26,501 nt of DNA from Tritrichomonas foetus (Eukaryota; Parabasalia; Tritrichomonadida; Tritrichomonadidae), in the NCBI GenBank assembly GCA_001839685.1, contig MLAK01000218.1, positions 102,817-129,317 of the forward strand, written 5' to 3'. Under the pieces are notes generated by a model. It ran no database searches and was not told the DNA's origin. It saw only the letters and a program-made list of their open reading frames with translations. Positions 8,119 to 18,700 of the stretch are shown in pieces (position 1 is the stretch's first letter; each line of letters opens with the position of its first letter). The position numbers and the translations under genes were made by a program.

Positions 8119-10046
8119 ATGCTTTTTGATTTTATTCTCGAAAAAAGTGCTTTTTCAGTTCACACTCCCATGGATATAGATTTACCACTCCTTTATGTCG
8201 CACTTCAATCCGATAACATAGAAATACTCACACAATTATTAAATTCTGGTCTTCAGCTCGATCTCAAAATTCCAGATCCCGATCACGTTCTTCCACCATT
8301 TTTGCAAAACGAACCACCAATTATTTCTATGGCCACGTATTATGGAGCTCGCAATTGCTTTAAATTAATTGCTGATCGTTACCAAGAATTTTTCGCAGTC
8401 GATAACTTGAATCGTCAGATTACATTATATGCAATATTAGGTGACGACTGCGATTTAATTGATATGCTGAAGAAAGTTGGTCAAGATTTTTCCGAGTGTC
8501 TTCCTTTCGCTGCCCAGAATATGAAAGGAACTGTTTTCCGATTCATATATCAATTATACAATGAAAGCCTTGATTTGAATCTTTTTGATGAAAACGGAAA
8601 TGCATCTGTTCATTATGCTGCACAAAATGGCGATTTTGAACTGATCAAATTTTTGCATGAAAATAATACATCAATGGATATTAAAAATTCTACTGGAATG
8701 ACTCCACTTGCTCTTGCCGCTAAACATGGATTTGCTGACATTGTTCGTTACCTTGCCAAACTTGATGCAGTTGATGTGAACGCTTCTGACAAACATGGTG
8801 TTTATTATTTTATATTTATGTGACTCCTCTTTTATGGTGCGTTGAAGGAGGTTACAGCGACTGTGTTCGTTTTCTCCTTGAAGCAGATGGTGTTAAAATC
8901 AACGAAACTGATGATCGCGGATTTGCACCACTTCACATGGCTGCTTTGAAAGGTTACACGCCAATTGTTGTTGCCATTGCACAAAGTCATGATGTTGACG
9001 TATCTTTGATCACTGCAGATGGCCGATCCGTCCTTCACTGTGCCGCCGAAAACGGTGATGAAGAATTGGTACGTTACGTTCTTACTTTAGGTCAACTTGA
9101 TGTGAATCTTAAAGCTGCAAATGGCGTTTTTTATTTTAATTTTATATGGCTCCAATTCATTATGCCGCTAGCGCAAGCTCTGTTGGTGCAACAAGACTTC
9201 TTCTTGCAGCTGAAGGTATTGATCCAAATCAAACTTGTGGAACTGGAAATACTGCATTACATCTTGCTGCTGAAATTGGTAATTTAGAAATTGTTAAAGT
9301 TCTTTCAGTCGTTGAAAATGCACCACTGAATCTTGGAAATGAACAATCTTTGACACCACTTCACCTTGCAGCAGATCGTGGACATGTTGATGTTGTTCGT
9401 TTTCTTGTAAGCATTCCAGGAATTGATGTAAATGCCAAAGGCGAAGTTTTTATTTCTTTATTTATTTCGAAGTTTTTATTTATGAATTTATAAAGCACCT
9501 TTACACTATGCTTGTGGAAGAGGTTATACAGATGTTGTTAGAACACTTATTAATTCGGAGGGAATCGATATTAATGCAAAGAATATTTGGGGTAAAACAC
9601 CACTCCATTATGCAACTTTATATGAGAGAATTGAAACTGTTCGTGTTTTAGTTAACCATGAAGCAGTTGATATCAATTTGAAGAATAATTTTGGTGCTGC
9701 ACCACTTCATTATGCATCAAGAATTGGTAGTTATGCAACAACACTTCTTCTTCTTAATGCTGAGAAGATAGATTTCAACCTTGCGGGAGATCATGACAGA
9801 ACACCACTTGTGTACGCGGTAATGCATCAACATGAAAGAATTGTTGATCTGTTGGTTGAAAATGAAGGACTTAACTGCTTTAAGAAGACAGAAGAAGGCC
9901 ATGATGCTTTAGACTATTCACTTACTATCAATAATGCACATATTAAATCACAGGTGTATCAATATGCACAGAAGGAGGAACCAGAGATGATAAATGGAGC
10001 GCCTCCTCCCCCACCACCCCCACCCCCACCACCTTCTTTCATCTAA
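8119..10046 (+). CDS. Ankyrin-repeat protein with poly-proline tail, interrupted by four 20-nt insertions
   Basis: Read as join(8119..8799, 8820..9125, 9146..9445, 9466..9471, 9492..10046) this is one frame of 615 residues. Without removal, the frame stops at TGA 8821-8823 after 234 residues. The N-terminal ~170 residues resemble the degenerate leader of trichomonad ankyrin proteins (LLYVALQSDNIEIL). Canonical repeats follow (for example TPLALAAKHGFADIVRYL and TPLHLAADRGHVDVVRFL), each 34 residues long after removal. The C-terminus is an 11-proline run followed by SFI, a possible profilin or SH3/WW ligand. The role is probably a protein-protein scaffold; the partner is unknown. The gene is convergent with the 10419-11102 gene. 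It could be a pseudogene, but every break is cured by the same 20-nt rule, which argues against random decay. Confidence 0.8.
8800..8819 (+). other. Putative 20-nt intron 1
   Basis: GTTTATTATTTTATATTTAT sits after codon GGT. Its removal joins GGT to GTG ACT CCT and restores the repeat ...DKHG-V-TPLLW at 34 residues. Because GT is also found just after it, the cut can slide by 1-2 bases without changing the protein. No 3' AG is possible within the slide. Confidence 0.7.
9126..9145 (+). other. Putative 20-nt intron 2
   Basis: GTTTTTTATTTTAATTTTAT lies after codon GGC. Removal joins it to ATG GCT CCA and restores NG-M-APIHYAA at 34 residues. Same length, same start GTTT and same end TTTAT as the other three. 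Confidence 0.7.
9446..9465 (+). other. Putative 20-nt intron 3
   Basis: GTTTTTATTTCTTTATTTAT lies after codon GAA. It is followed by a two-codon exon, TTC GAA (9466-9471), and then by the fourth insertion. It lies two codons upstream of the position used by the other three in the ankyrin repeat. Confidence 0.65.
9472..9491 (+). other. Putative 20-nt intron 4
   Basis: GTTTTTATTTATGAATTTAT lies after the GAA that ends the micro-exon. Removal joins to AAA GCA CCT and restores NAKGEFEKAPLHYA, the same length as NAKNIWGKTPLHYA in the next repeat. Confidence 0.65.
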
Positions 10047-10418
10047 GCAAAATAGCTATTTAAAGCAACTTTTCTCATTCAATTCCACTATTTTTATCTT
10101 TTTAGTTTTTGTTTCTTTTTCACACGTGAGATTCATAACAGAAATAGCTTGATTATCATTTACAGCTCACCATGATGCGATTAGAATTGGCAGTAGTGAT
10201 TTGAATCGAAAATGATGATATCATTTCTGGAACTCTTGTGCGAAAGCAGAAATGGAATTTTACTCCGATAATAGAGTATGATCACATTGATAAATCTAAT
10301 TCTTAAACAAAAACTGAAACAACAATCATAATAATAATAAAATAGTGGAGATTCGAATAATATTTAAATATATAAAGATTGCACATAAATCAATCACATA
10401 ATCATTAAATATACACAA
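10047..10418. other. Intergenic spacer between convergent genes
   Basis: 372 AT-rich bases holding the two 3' flanks. TTTAAA/AATAATAATAAAA stretches could serve as poly(A) signals on either strand. Nothing else is recognisable. Confidence 0.4.
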
Positions 10419-11102
10419 TCAGTGCTGTGCTTCAAGCTCAGCTTCGAGTGCCTGATATTTCTCTTTCCATTGGGCTTCGCGCTTTTTGAATTCTGCAATG
10501 AAAGCTTTCAGTTTATCTTTTCTAGATTTTTTATCAGCCAAAATGTCATCTAGTGATTTCTGCGCCTCCTCAATTTGTTTATTCAAGTCCTCTCTTTGTT
10601 CTGACATTTGCTGGATTTTCTTTTTCAGTGCTTTATTTAGTCTTGTTTCTTTTTCACTTGATAATTCAGCTTCTTTGACTTGTTGTTCAAGTTCAGATGG
10701 ATTTGGTGTATCTTGCGAATTGGGATCATTTGATTCAAGCGATTCAATGTATTTAAGCGCCCTATTAATTGCTGCTGTTTTCTTAGGAGAAGATTGTAAA
10801 ATTCTTTTAATTGCGTCTAATTTATTTTTCATCTGTGATGTAGATAACGAAAGAGCACGAGAATAAGTTGATTTGAGACTTTCGCTTCTTCGTCTTTCAG
10901 CGTTTAATTCTTCGCAAAGCCTTGATTGCTCTCGTTGGAGATTCGAGATTGTATCGCTTTGATCGGCTGCTTGAAAGTCAGGCGCGATGATTGAAGTGCG
11001 TTTCTCTTGTTTACTTTGTTCGATATATTTGTCGAGAGAAGATAGAGCAATACCACGAGGACTGCCTAAGGAAATAAAAGGTTTTTCTGCTCTTGTACTC
11101 AT
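10419..11102 (-). CDS. Coiled-coil protein of unknown function
   Basis: 227 residues. A short N-terminal region (MSTRAEKPFISLGSPRGIAL) with Ser/Pro sites is followed by two coiled-coil segments: about 50-90 (NLQREQSRLCEELNAERRRS) and about 135-227 (charged heptads ending KYQALEAELEAQH). Between them lies a Ser/Pro/Asn linker. No enzymatic motif is present. The start is supported by a TCACT initiator 4 bases upstream on the - strand. It is divergent from the 11336 gene with a 233-bp shared upstream region. Likely structural or an adaptor; no family assigned. Confidence 0.8.
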   Translation of the reverse strand: MSTRAEKPFISLGSPRGIALSSLDKYIEQSKQEKRTSIIAPDFQAADQSDTISNLQREQSRLCEELNAERRRSESLKSTYSRALSLSTSQMKNKLDAIKRILQSSPKKTAAINRALKYIESLESNDPNSQDTPNPSELEQQVKEAELSSEKETRLNKALKKKIQQMSEQREDLNKQIEEAQKSLDDILADKKSRKDKLKAFIAEFKKREAQWKEKYQALEAELEAQH

Positions 11103-11103
11103 G

Positions 11104-11108
11104 AGTGA
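11104..11108 (-). promoter_or_regulatory. Trichomonad-type initiator (TCACT) of the - strand coiled-coil gene
   Basis: On the - strand the sequence reads TTTTTCACTCATG. TCACT fits the Inr consensus, with +1 A at 11106 and a 4-base leader before the ATG at 11102. Confidence 0.5.
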
Positions 11109-11335
11109 AAAACTAAACTTCTTCTAGGTCAAAAGTAAGGTGAATTGTCAGGAAAGTGCTCGTTTATAAAATTTAAGTTATCAATCACAAATTTTCCTTG
11201 AGAATATATTAGTTAATAAAATTTATGTTAACGAAATGGTTCAAATGATTATCTGAATAACGTTTTTCTAGATATCTAGTTAACAAAAACAGAAAAATCT
11301 TCATTAACCACAATCTTTTCCCAAATATCTAAAAG

Positions 11336-12340
11336 ATGGAGACATTTGTTGAAGAGCCACTTCATCAGAACCTTGCTTTATTGAATGCTGAAAAGAGGAA
11401 ATTAAGTAGTTTACGAAATATGCATTTGCCATGGGTATTCGTAGAACCCACTCGCATCAAATCCGTGAAAATTCCAAAAAAGCCACAAAGAAACAATACA
11501 TTTAATGATTTTGATGATGAAGATTTAGAATTTCTTGGAAGATCAAAAATTCCTTTCACACAAGAAGATCTCGAAATTTTGCAGAACTCTCTCCATGGAG
11601 AAAAATTGAGTGCACCAAAGCACTCTCAAGAATTTGAAGATGCTTTTAATGAAATAAAACAGAAGCATGAAAATGAAAGATTACAATTAAATATTAAAGA
11701 GGAAGTAATTGAAAAAGAACCTGTTTTACCAGATGAAGATGAAGAAATTGTGTCTGCTCGTTCAAATAATAGCGCTATAGATGATCTTTTCGCATCAGAT
11801 GATGAAAATGTGAAAATGATGCACAACGAGGAAAATGAAGCACACGTTGAACCAGAAACAGTGAAAAACATCATTATGGAAGCAGTTCATGAACGAGAAA
11901 CAGCAAATAAAAAAGAATCACCTAAACAAATTAAGTTGTTTTCTTTCGATATTCCAAATGCAAATGAAACAAAACCAGATTCAAACAATGTTGCAAAAGA
12001 AAAACCATCCAAAGGAAGAAAGAAACTCATTGAAGCAATAAATAAATCATCATCACTCAATAATGAAGAAGATTCATTAACATATGCAAGTAAAAAAATA
12101 CAAAGTGAATCGCATTTTAAAAATGCTGCACTTGATAAATGTTTTGCTGCAAAACATTTCAAAGATTATCTTGAAAAGAAAAATTTGCCTGTTCCACAAA
12201 ATTTGTCAAAAATTGATTTCAGTGAAGTTAAAAATTCAAATGATAAAACTACAAATAATGTAAATGATAAATACTCTAAAGCGGCAAACGAGAAAACTAC
12301 ACGAAATCCTAGAGAAAGAACTCGAAAAGTGGGCAAATGA
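11336..12340 (+). CDS. Acidic, largely disordered protein of unknown function
   Basis: 334 residues. The N-terminal 50 residues contain NAEKRKLSSLRNMHLPWVF, the best-ordered segment. The middle is acidic with short predicted-helical islands (FTQEDLEILQNSL, EDAFNEIKQKHENERLQLN, SAIDDLFASDDE). Near residue 260 lies a more conserved-looking patch (CFAAKHFKDYLEKKNLPVP). The last 30 residues are basic (NPRERTRKVGK). The composition suggests a nuclear or scaffold protein with short linear motifs, but I recognise no family. A TCATT core at 11301-11305 is 33 bases upstream. Divergent from the 10419-11102 gene. Confidence 0.75.
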   Translation: METFVEEPLHQNLALLNAEKRKLSSLRNMHLPWVFVEPTRIKSVKIPKKPQRNNTFNDFDDEDLEFLGRSKIPFTQEDLEILQNSLHGEKLSAPKHSQEFEDAFNEIKQKHENERLQLNIKEEVIEKEPVLPDEDEEIVSARSNNSAIDDLFASDDENVKMMHNEENEAHVEPETVKNIIMEAVHERETANKKESPKQIKLFSFDIPNANETKPDSNNVAKEKPSKGRKKLIEAINKSSSLNNEEDSLTYASKKIQSESHFKNAALDKCFAAKHFKDYLEKKNLPVPQNLSKIDFSEVKNSNDKTTNNVNDKYSKAANEKTTRNPRERTRKVGK

Positions 12341-12446
12341 ATTCAACTTTTATTGTTATTTTTTTTTTTTTGTTATTAATAAAATTATTTTAGAATTATT
12401 ATTCGTCCTATTGGGCTACAAATGTACTCCAAAACATTATTTTTGG

Positions 12447-12491
<45 letters not shown>

Positions 12492-12712
12492 CATTCAATA
12501 TTTGAGATTCTGATCAAATTCACGTAAGACCAAAAGAGACGAGATTTTGTGTCCTCATTCTGTCTAATTATTCATGCTAACCACTTTATGATCATGAAAA
12601 AATAAGGAGTTCATGAAAATGACATTTTGGTGATTTGATATCAATTACTATTTTTGAATTGAAAATGATCGTTGACATCTAATTTTTCCATCAAAAGTCG
12701 ATTCAAAACTTG
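12341..12712. other. Intergenic spacer with long T tract
   Basis: Contains the T-run and GT repeat described separately, plus the proximal upstream region of the HECT gene. A TCA core at 12703-12705 lies 8 bases before the ATG at 12713. Confidence 0.5.
12449..12491. repeat. T33 homopolymer followed by (GT)5
   Basis: An uninterrupted run of 33 T (12449-12481) is followed by GTGTGTGTGT (12482-12491). It is probably a slippage-prone simple repeat, and its length in the assembly may be inexact. Confidence 0.9.
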
Positions 12713-15700
12713 ATGGAAAAATATCTTTCTTATTTCCTTCCTGCAAAAGTACCACTCAAAGATCTCAATAGTGATTTTACGAAGGATTTTCTACATTCAG
12801 CTTTTTCTATCATTAAAAAATGTGAATTCATGGAAAGGCACGAAGTCCAAATAACCAATCGATTTTCGCCCGAGAATTTCCTCGAAGAGTTGATAAACTC
12901 CCAACTAAACGACGGCACATTAACCTATCCAATCGACGCCAATGATATTTTATCGAACGCTGTTCACGAATTGACAGCTTTAATGCAAAAAGAAACCGGA
13001 TACTATCAAAATAGATTTAATTATATCGATAAATCGTTCGCCCCTCTTATTCGCATTTCCAAACCACGATCGACAGATCCGCCACCAGCAGTTGAAAATA
13101 AAGAAATGCCACCTGAAAAAACTATTTGTGGAATTGCTTTCAATTCATTCGTGAAATCATTTTCAGATTTTTCGATTTTTCCATTTGAAATGATTAAAGC
13201 ATTCATTTCAGAAATTAACGATAATCTTGCAAAAATAAAATCTGATGAACTAGTTGGTACAGAAAGTACAATTAAATCAATGGAATTATTTATTGGTAAT
13301 ATTTTAGCTGTTGATGAATTTGCCACATCTGAAATTTTTTCATTACTTCATCCTTTAATTTTCAATTTGACCAAATCTTTAAACACTGTGAATTTTTTGC
13401 TCTATTTTTTCAAAGCGGTTTTGAAGCACGGTGAGAAATTGAAAATATCTGAAATGAATTTGACTGATTATCTTCCAGAAATTGACGAATCTCAATATTT
13501 CAATAAAATTTTTAAGTTTCAAGAAAAAATCATAAAAATTTCATTTATTGATGAAAAAACGATAGGAGTTTTAACAAATCAAAAGAACGTGTTTTTTATT
13601 AATTTAACTACTCATTCAATTACAAAGAAAATTTGTTTCGAAGACATAATTTCAACAAATGAAATCATAAATAAAGATGATTATTTCATTTGCATTGGTA
13701 GTAATAATGCAATTATTTCATCAAATCATTTAATTTCTTGTTTTTCATTGATTGATGGAAGTAGATTTGGTATTGTTTCATCCCATGCTGTTGTTGATAA
13801 AGTTCTATTCATTTCATTTTTTAATGGTGATTACTTTTTCTTTGGAAAGAAAGAAACCAAATACATTTTTTTCAAAATGCCAAATATTCCGCATTCTTTT
13901 GAAATTAGCCTTTGTACAACTGTTTCAATCGATGAAGATCCAATTGGCTTTATCGTTAATTCTAATATTACCTTTATCCTGAATTTCAAAAATAAATTAA
14001 TTGATTTCATTTATAATTATGATGGTTCGATTAATCGAATTTATCCATCAAATACGCATTCAAATAAAAATATACCATCGGCTGATTTTCTAAATCGCAT
14101 TTATGCTTATGCACGCGAAATTAAAGAGCCACAAAATGAAACTACAACGCAAAATGAATTTTCCTATGAAGTTGCAGTGATTTATACACCACTTACATTA
14201 TATAAGGATTATTTTCTTATTTCCTGGAAAAAAAATGATATTACAGGCGAAGATTCAGAGACAGAACATAAAAATAAGGCCTATATCGAAAAAATGATCA
14301 TTCATTTGAAGCTTTTGTTAAACCAAATCTTTCTGAAAGCAAATTTCAGCCGTGATAACATAAATTCTTCATTTTTCACTAAATCACCAAGTAGCACTTT
14401 ACTTCAACTCTTAGAACTCTGTGAAATGGCAATTTCAAATAATTACAGCCATAATTTCACAATATTTTGTCTCTTTTCTCTTTTAATAAACATTCATCAA
14501 GGTGACAAGAATTTAACAATTGATATCATTCAAAAAATTATTCAATTTTATCATAAAATGTTGCATTCGAAAATTTCTATTAAATATTCGTATATTCAAA
14601 ATTATATTTTACTTTCATTGGCAATTAATCATCATACGTTATATTATGATGATTTATCAAAAGTCAAAGACGATTTTCAATTTGTTTTTAATGATGAAAC
14701 TCGACTTCAAAATCTTTTAAATTATGATTTAATTCAATATTTGTCGAAATCATCTGCATTTGTTTACATCTTTAATGATGATCTAATCGATATTATCATT
14801 AAGCATTATCCACCAATTTGTGTCTATCATTGCTTAATTAATTCTGAAAAACCGTATTTCAAAGAAGCCTGCTATAACCCGCCAATAAAAATTTTAGAAA
14901 CATATATGAAAACGGCAATTAAATATATAATTGCACAAATTGATGATAACTTCATTCCGACTAATATTTATTATGATTTATTGATTCATTATGCAAATTG
15001 TCTTCAATCAATGAACAATCACATTCCATTTATATTTGCCAAAATGGTTTCTAAAGAATTATCTAGAATTCATCATTGCTTATCAAAAAATGAAAGTTTC
15101 GCGGAATCTGATATTAAATATACAACTGATTCATTTGATCATGATTATATAGAAAAAGAAAGGGTTGCAAAATTTGAAACTGAACATGGTTCTATTGAAA
15201 TATCTCGGAAAAAAGCTGTTTATATATTTCCAGGTGCAGCTGAAATTATTTTAGAATTTGATAAATCATGTCAAATACCAAAGAAAGCTGAATTTACGAT
15301 TAGTTATACGGAATTTGATGGGAAACAAATTTGTAAAAAAATCACCAAAAACAACAAAGATAAAATTCCATCAATGACGATTAAATCTGACAGTGTTGAA
15401 TTATTTTTCAAAGTTCCACACTCTTACTATATTTGGAGAATCTTATGTAATATAAAAGGAACAATTAAAAAAGATAAATTTGAATTTTCACCAGATATTT
15501 CGCAATTCCAGTTTTGTTATCTTGTTCATTTAGTTGGAAAATGCTTGAATTATGGAATAAATTCAATTCCTATAACTTCACGTGAAGAGGAATGTAAAGT
15601 ACTCCTTTCTTACAACATACTACAACATGTTAAAATTGAATCATATTCTGAATTAGCATCCAAACATCCAATCAATTCTGAAAATGCAAAAAAGGATTTA

Positions 15701-18700
15701 TATAATGAAAAAGATGGGAAAATGCATATTACGAAAACCAGAAGAACTATTTCTCGAGGTCTCTCATTTAATAATACTACACATTCGTCGGACATGTTGA
15801 AAAGTTTTTTGAGCGATGCAAGTAGCCAATATCCTGTTCAAAAAGGATTTGCCCAAGTTCTGTTTTCTAACATGTATCAAAAAGTTCCATGTAAAATAAA
15901 AACCAGAGAAGTTCCAAGCATTCAATATATTGAGCATTTAGTTGCTTCTGTAATGATGAAACATCTTGGTATTGTTGGAGAAGCTCTGTCATATGCAATG
16001 GCTCTAAAAAATGATCAAAATACTCCTGTTCCACCAGATTTGCATAAAATTTGGCAATCTTTATATAAAATAAGGCTTTTCCTATTTAATCTTAATCAAA
16101 AAGCAACTAAAAAGAATGATCCTGAAATATTCAAAACTGTTATCGATGAATATAAAGAAAAGTGCTTATTTTTATTAAACAATGAGCCAATTCTTCGAGT
16201 TTTAATTCATGATTCTGAATCTGAAAACAATAAAAGCAGTTCTACTTCCTCAAACAATAAAGAAAGTGAAAATACTAACTATAGTAATGATTTCAATGGT
16301 TATGATAGGAAGCAAACAATAACTGTTGCTATTAATGAAATATCATCTTTTATTATGTCCAAATTTAATCTCAAAGATATTGTTGAACTTGTAGATGTAA
16401 GGAATAAAAGATTCCAAATTAGAATGAAGGCTTTAAAATGTTTGTTTTCCTTGATTCAATCAATAGACCATCACTATGTTTCTTTTATTTTAACACCATT
16501 ATTACCTAGCTTTAAGAAAATATTGCCAGTAAATGAATCTAATAATAACTGGATACCAATGTCTATGCTTTGTGAATTCACAACCGTAATATCCAATTTA
16601 TTTATTTATTTAACTGATCGATTTTGTAATGTAAATACTAAACTAATATTAAGAAAAGTATGTGCAGACGTCTTATCTTTACCATTTATCCAATATCTTA
16701 ACGAAGAGCAAAATCAAGAAATTATCAAAAAACTTGTTACACTTTACACTAACCAAGAAAGTACTGAAATTGATAAAGGATTATCGTTAATTCTTATAAT
16801 TAAATTTATCATAAATTCACCTAACTATAACATTGTTCCAATATTTAAAGAATTAATAAATTCCAATTTAGATCTGATTCATCAAACGAAACAGCAACCA
16901 AACATTTCCAAGATACAAAAAAAAATTTCTGTAGATCTATTAAATAACTCAATACTGATTGTTACATTTCTTATTCAATCAAAGAAATTCTCATTTGATG
17001 ATTTGCCTCTTCTTCTAGATTCTCTTTCCATATTAAGACCTAATTTAATTGTTTCTGCTTTCAAGTTAATTGGACAGCAAATTTGTGTACATGGAATCCC
17101 AGACAACTTTTCTTATAGAGGAAATAAATCATTTGAAGATTTTATTCTTTCTATTCTAATTAATATTGGAAAATCTTTCTATCATGAAAAGTTGGATTTC
17201 TTGGAGAAAGGCTTTAATGAAAACGATTCACGACTTTTCATTGCTGAAGAGCTAATTTCTTTTATTCGTTTACAATTATTGACCTTTTCATCTGTTAGAG
17301 ACCAAGTAATTGAAATAATTCATGATATTTTTGTGAAATATTTAGATGAATCTGATGTGAATTACAAACACATAATTATTGGTCTTTTATCTGTTCTTGG
17401 AAATGGTGTTCATTCATTCAATTATACTAAAAGTGCAATTTTCACTAATCTATCGAACATTAATTGCACAATTTTTGGAAATTCATCCATTCAAAAAGCA
17501 CTAGTGCTTGATTATAATCCAATAGATAATGAGTTTGTAATTTCTAGGAATGGTGTTTATCATATTTTATCTGATCCAAAACTAAATGCAGTTGCTCAGC
17601 CAAGGATTGGTATTGAACCAAACTCATTTATTCTCAATGAAAATGATGCAAAAATTCTTGCGGAAATATTTATCAAATATTGTGATCAATTTGATCAAAT
17701 TCAATCAGCTTTTATCGCCTCATATTTGCCAATTGCCTTTCAAAATCCAAATAATCAGAAATTGATCCTTGAACATATTCATTTGGATAAGCTTATTTCA
17801 TTTTCTAATGATATCATTGATGCCAATGAACTCCGACCTTTTGAAGAACTTGCTTCAATTATTTCGCTTCCAGATATGCCACACTGTAAAAATGATTGTT
17901 TATATAATCTCACAAATGGGCATAAGGAATGCCAATTTGCAGAAGGAATTGGTAATTTCACCATCCCAATATCCAATTCTAACCAAAATAACTCAGTTTT
18001 CGGATATAAAGTTAAAATTATTTCATTTACTTCAAATGATCAAGAAAATAATCTGGCAAAAAGTCATTTTTATTTTGGATTTGCATCAGAAAATCATATT
18101 TATTCATCGAATAGAAATTATTATCTTGTATCACCATCGAAAAAGTATTATACAGCTTCACAAATATTCTATTATTTTCCAATAATTTTACCCAAAAATG
18201 AAGTAGAAATAGATGATGAATTTATTTGTATTGTTAGTTCAGATTTTGTTTATTTTTCTGCGGTATCAAACGGGAGATTCTACTCAATAAAAAGAAAAGA
18301 TGGTCAACCATTAATCCCATTCATTCGAACTGAAAATACCAAACTTTCTATTACCATTATGAATGATGTCATGATTCCCGAAAAAACAATTGATTTACTA
18401 ACGGCTAAAGTAAAAATTCACAAACCCAAAGAGAAAATTGAAAAATATGATACACTGGTGGAAGATGATTTCATGTCAATTCTTTTTAACGAGCCAACTC
18501 CTTCAAGAAAAAGTAAAAATGGTAATGAAACAGATACGATAAAGCAAGCAAAGAAAAAAGTCAATAATGAATTAAATCTAAAGAAAGATATAACATCGTT
18601 TAAAAATAGTTCTAAATTTTGCTTCTTCTCGACTTCTGAAGAAAATGTGAACTTATTGGATAATGAGAATGAAAATGAGCAAGTAGAAAAAGAGGAGGAA

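Noticed and set aside
9443..9494. A single long (46-52 nt) intron at the third break
   Set aside because: It would leave the ankyrin repeat two or more residues short of the 34 seen in every neighbour; two 20-nt removals give exactly 34.
8119..10046. Treating the ankyrin region as four separate genes
   Set aside because: The pieces start at ATGs that lie next to the 20-nt segments and each begins or ends mid-repeat. Removing the segments makes one continuous repeat array.
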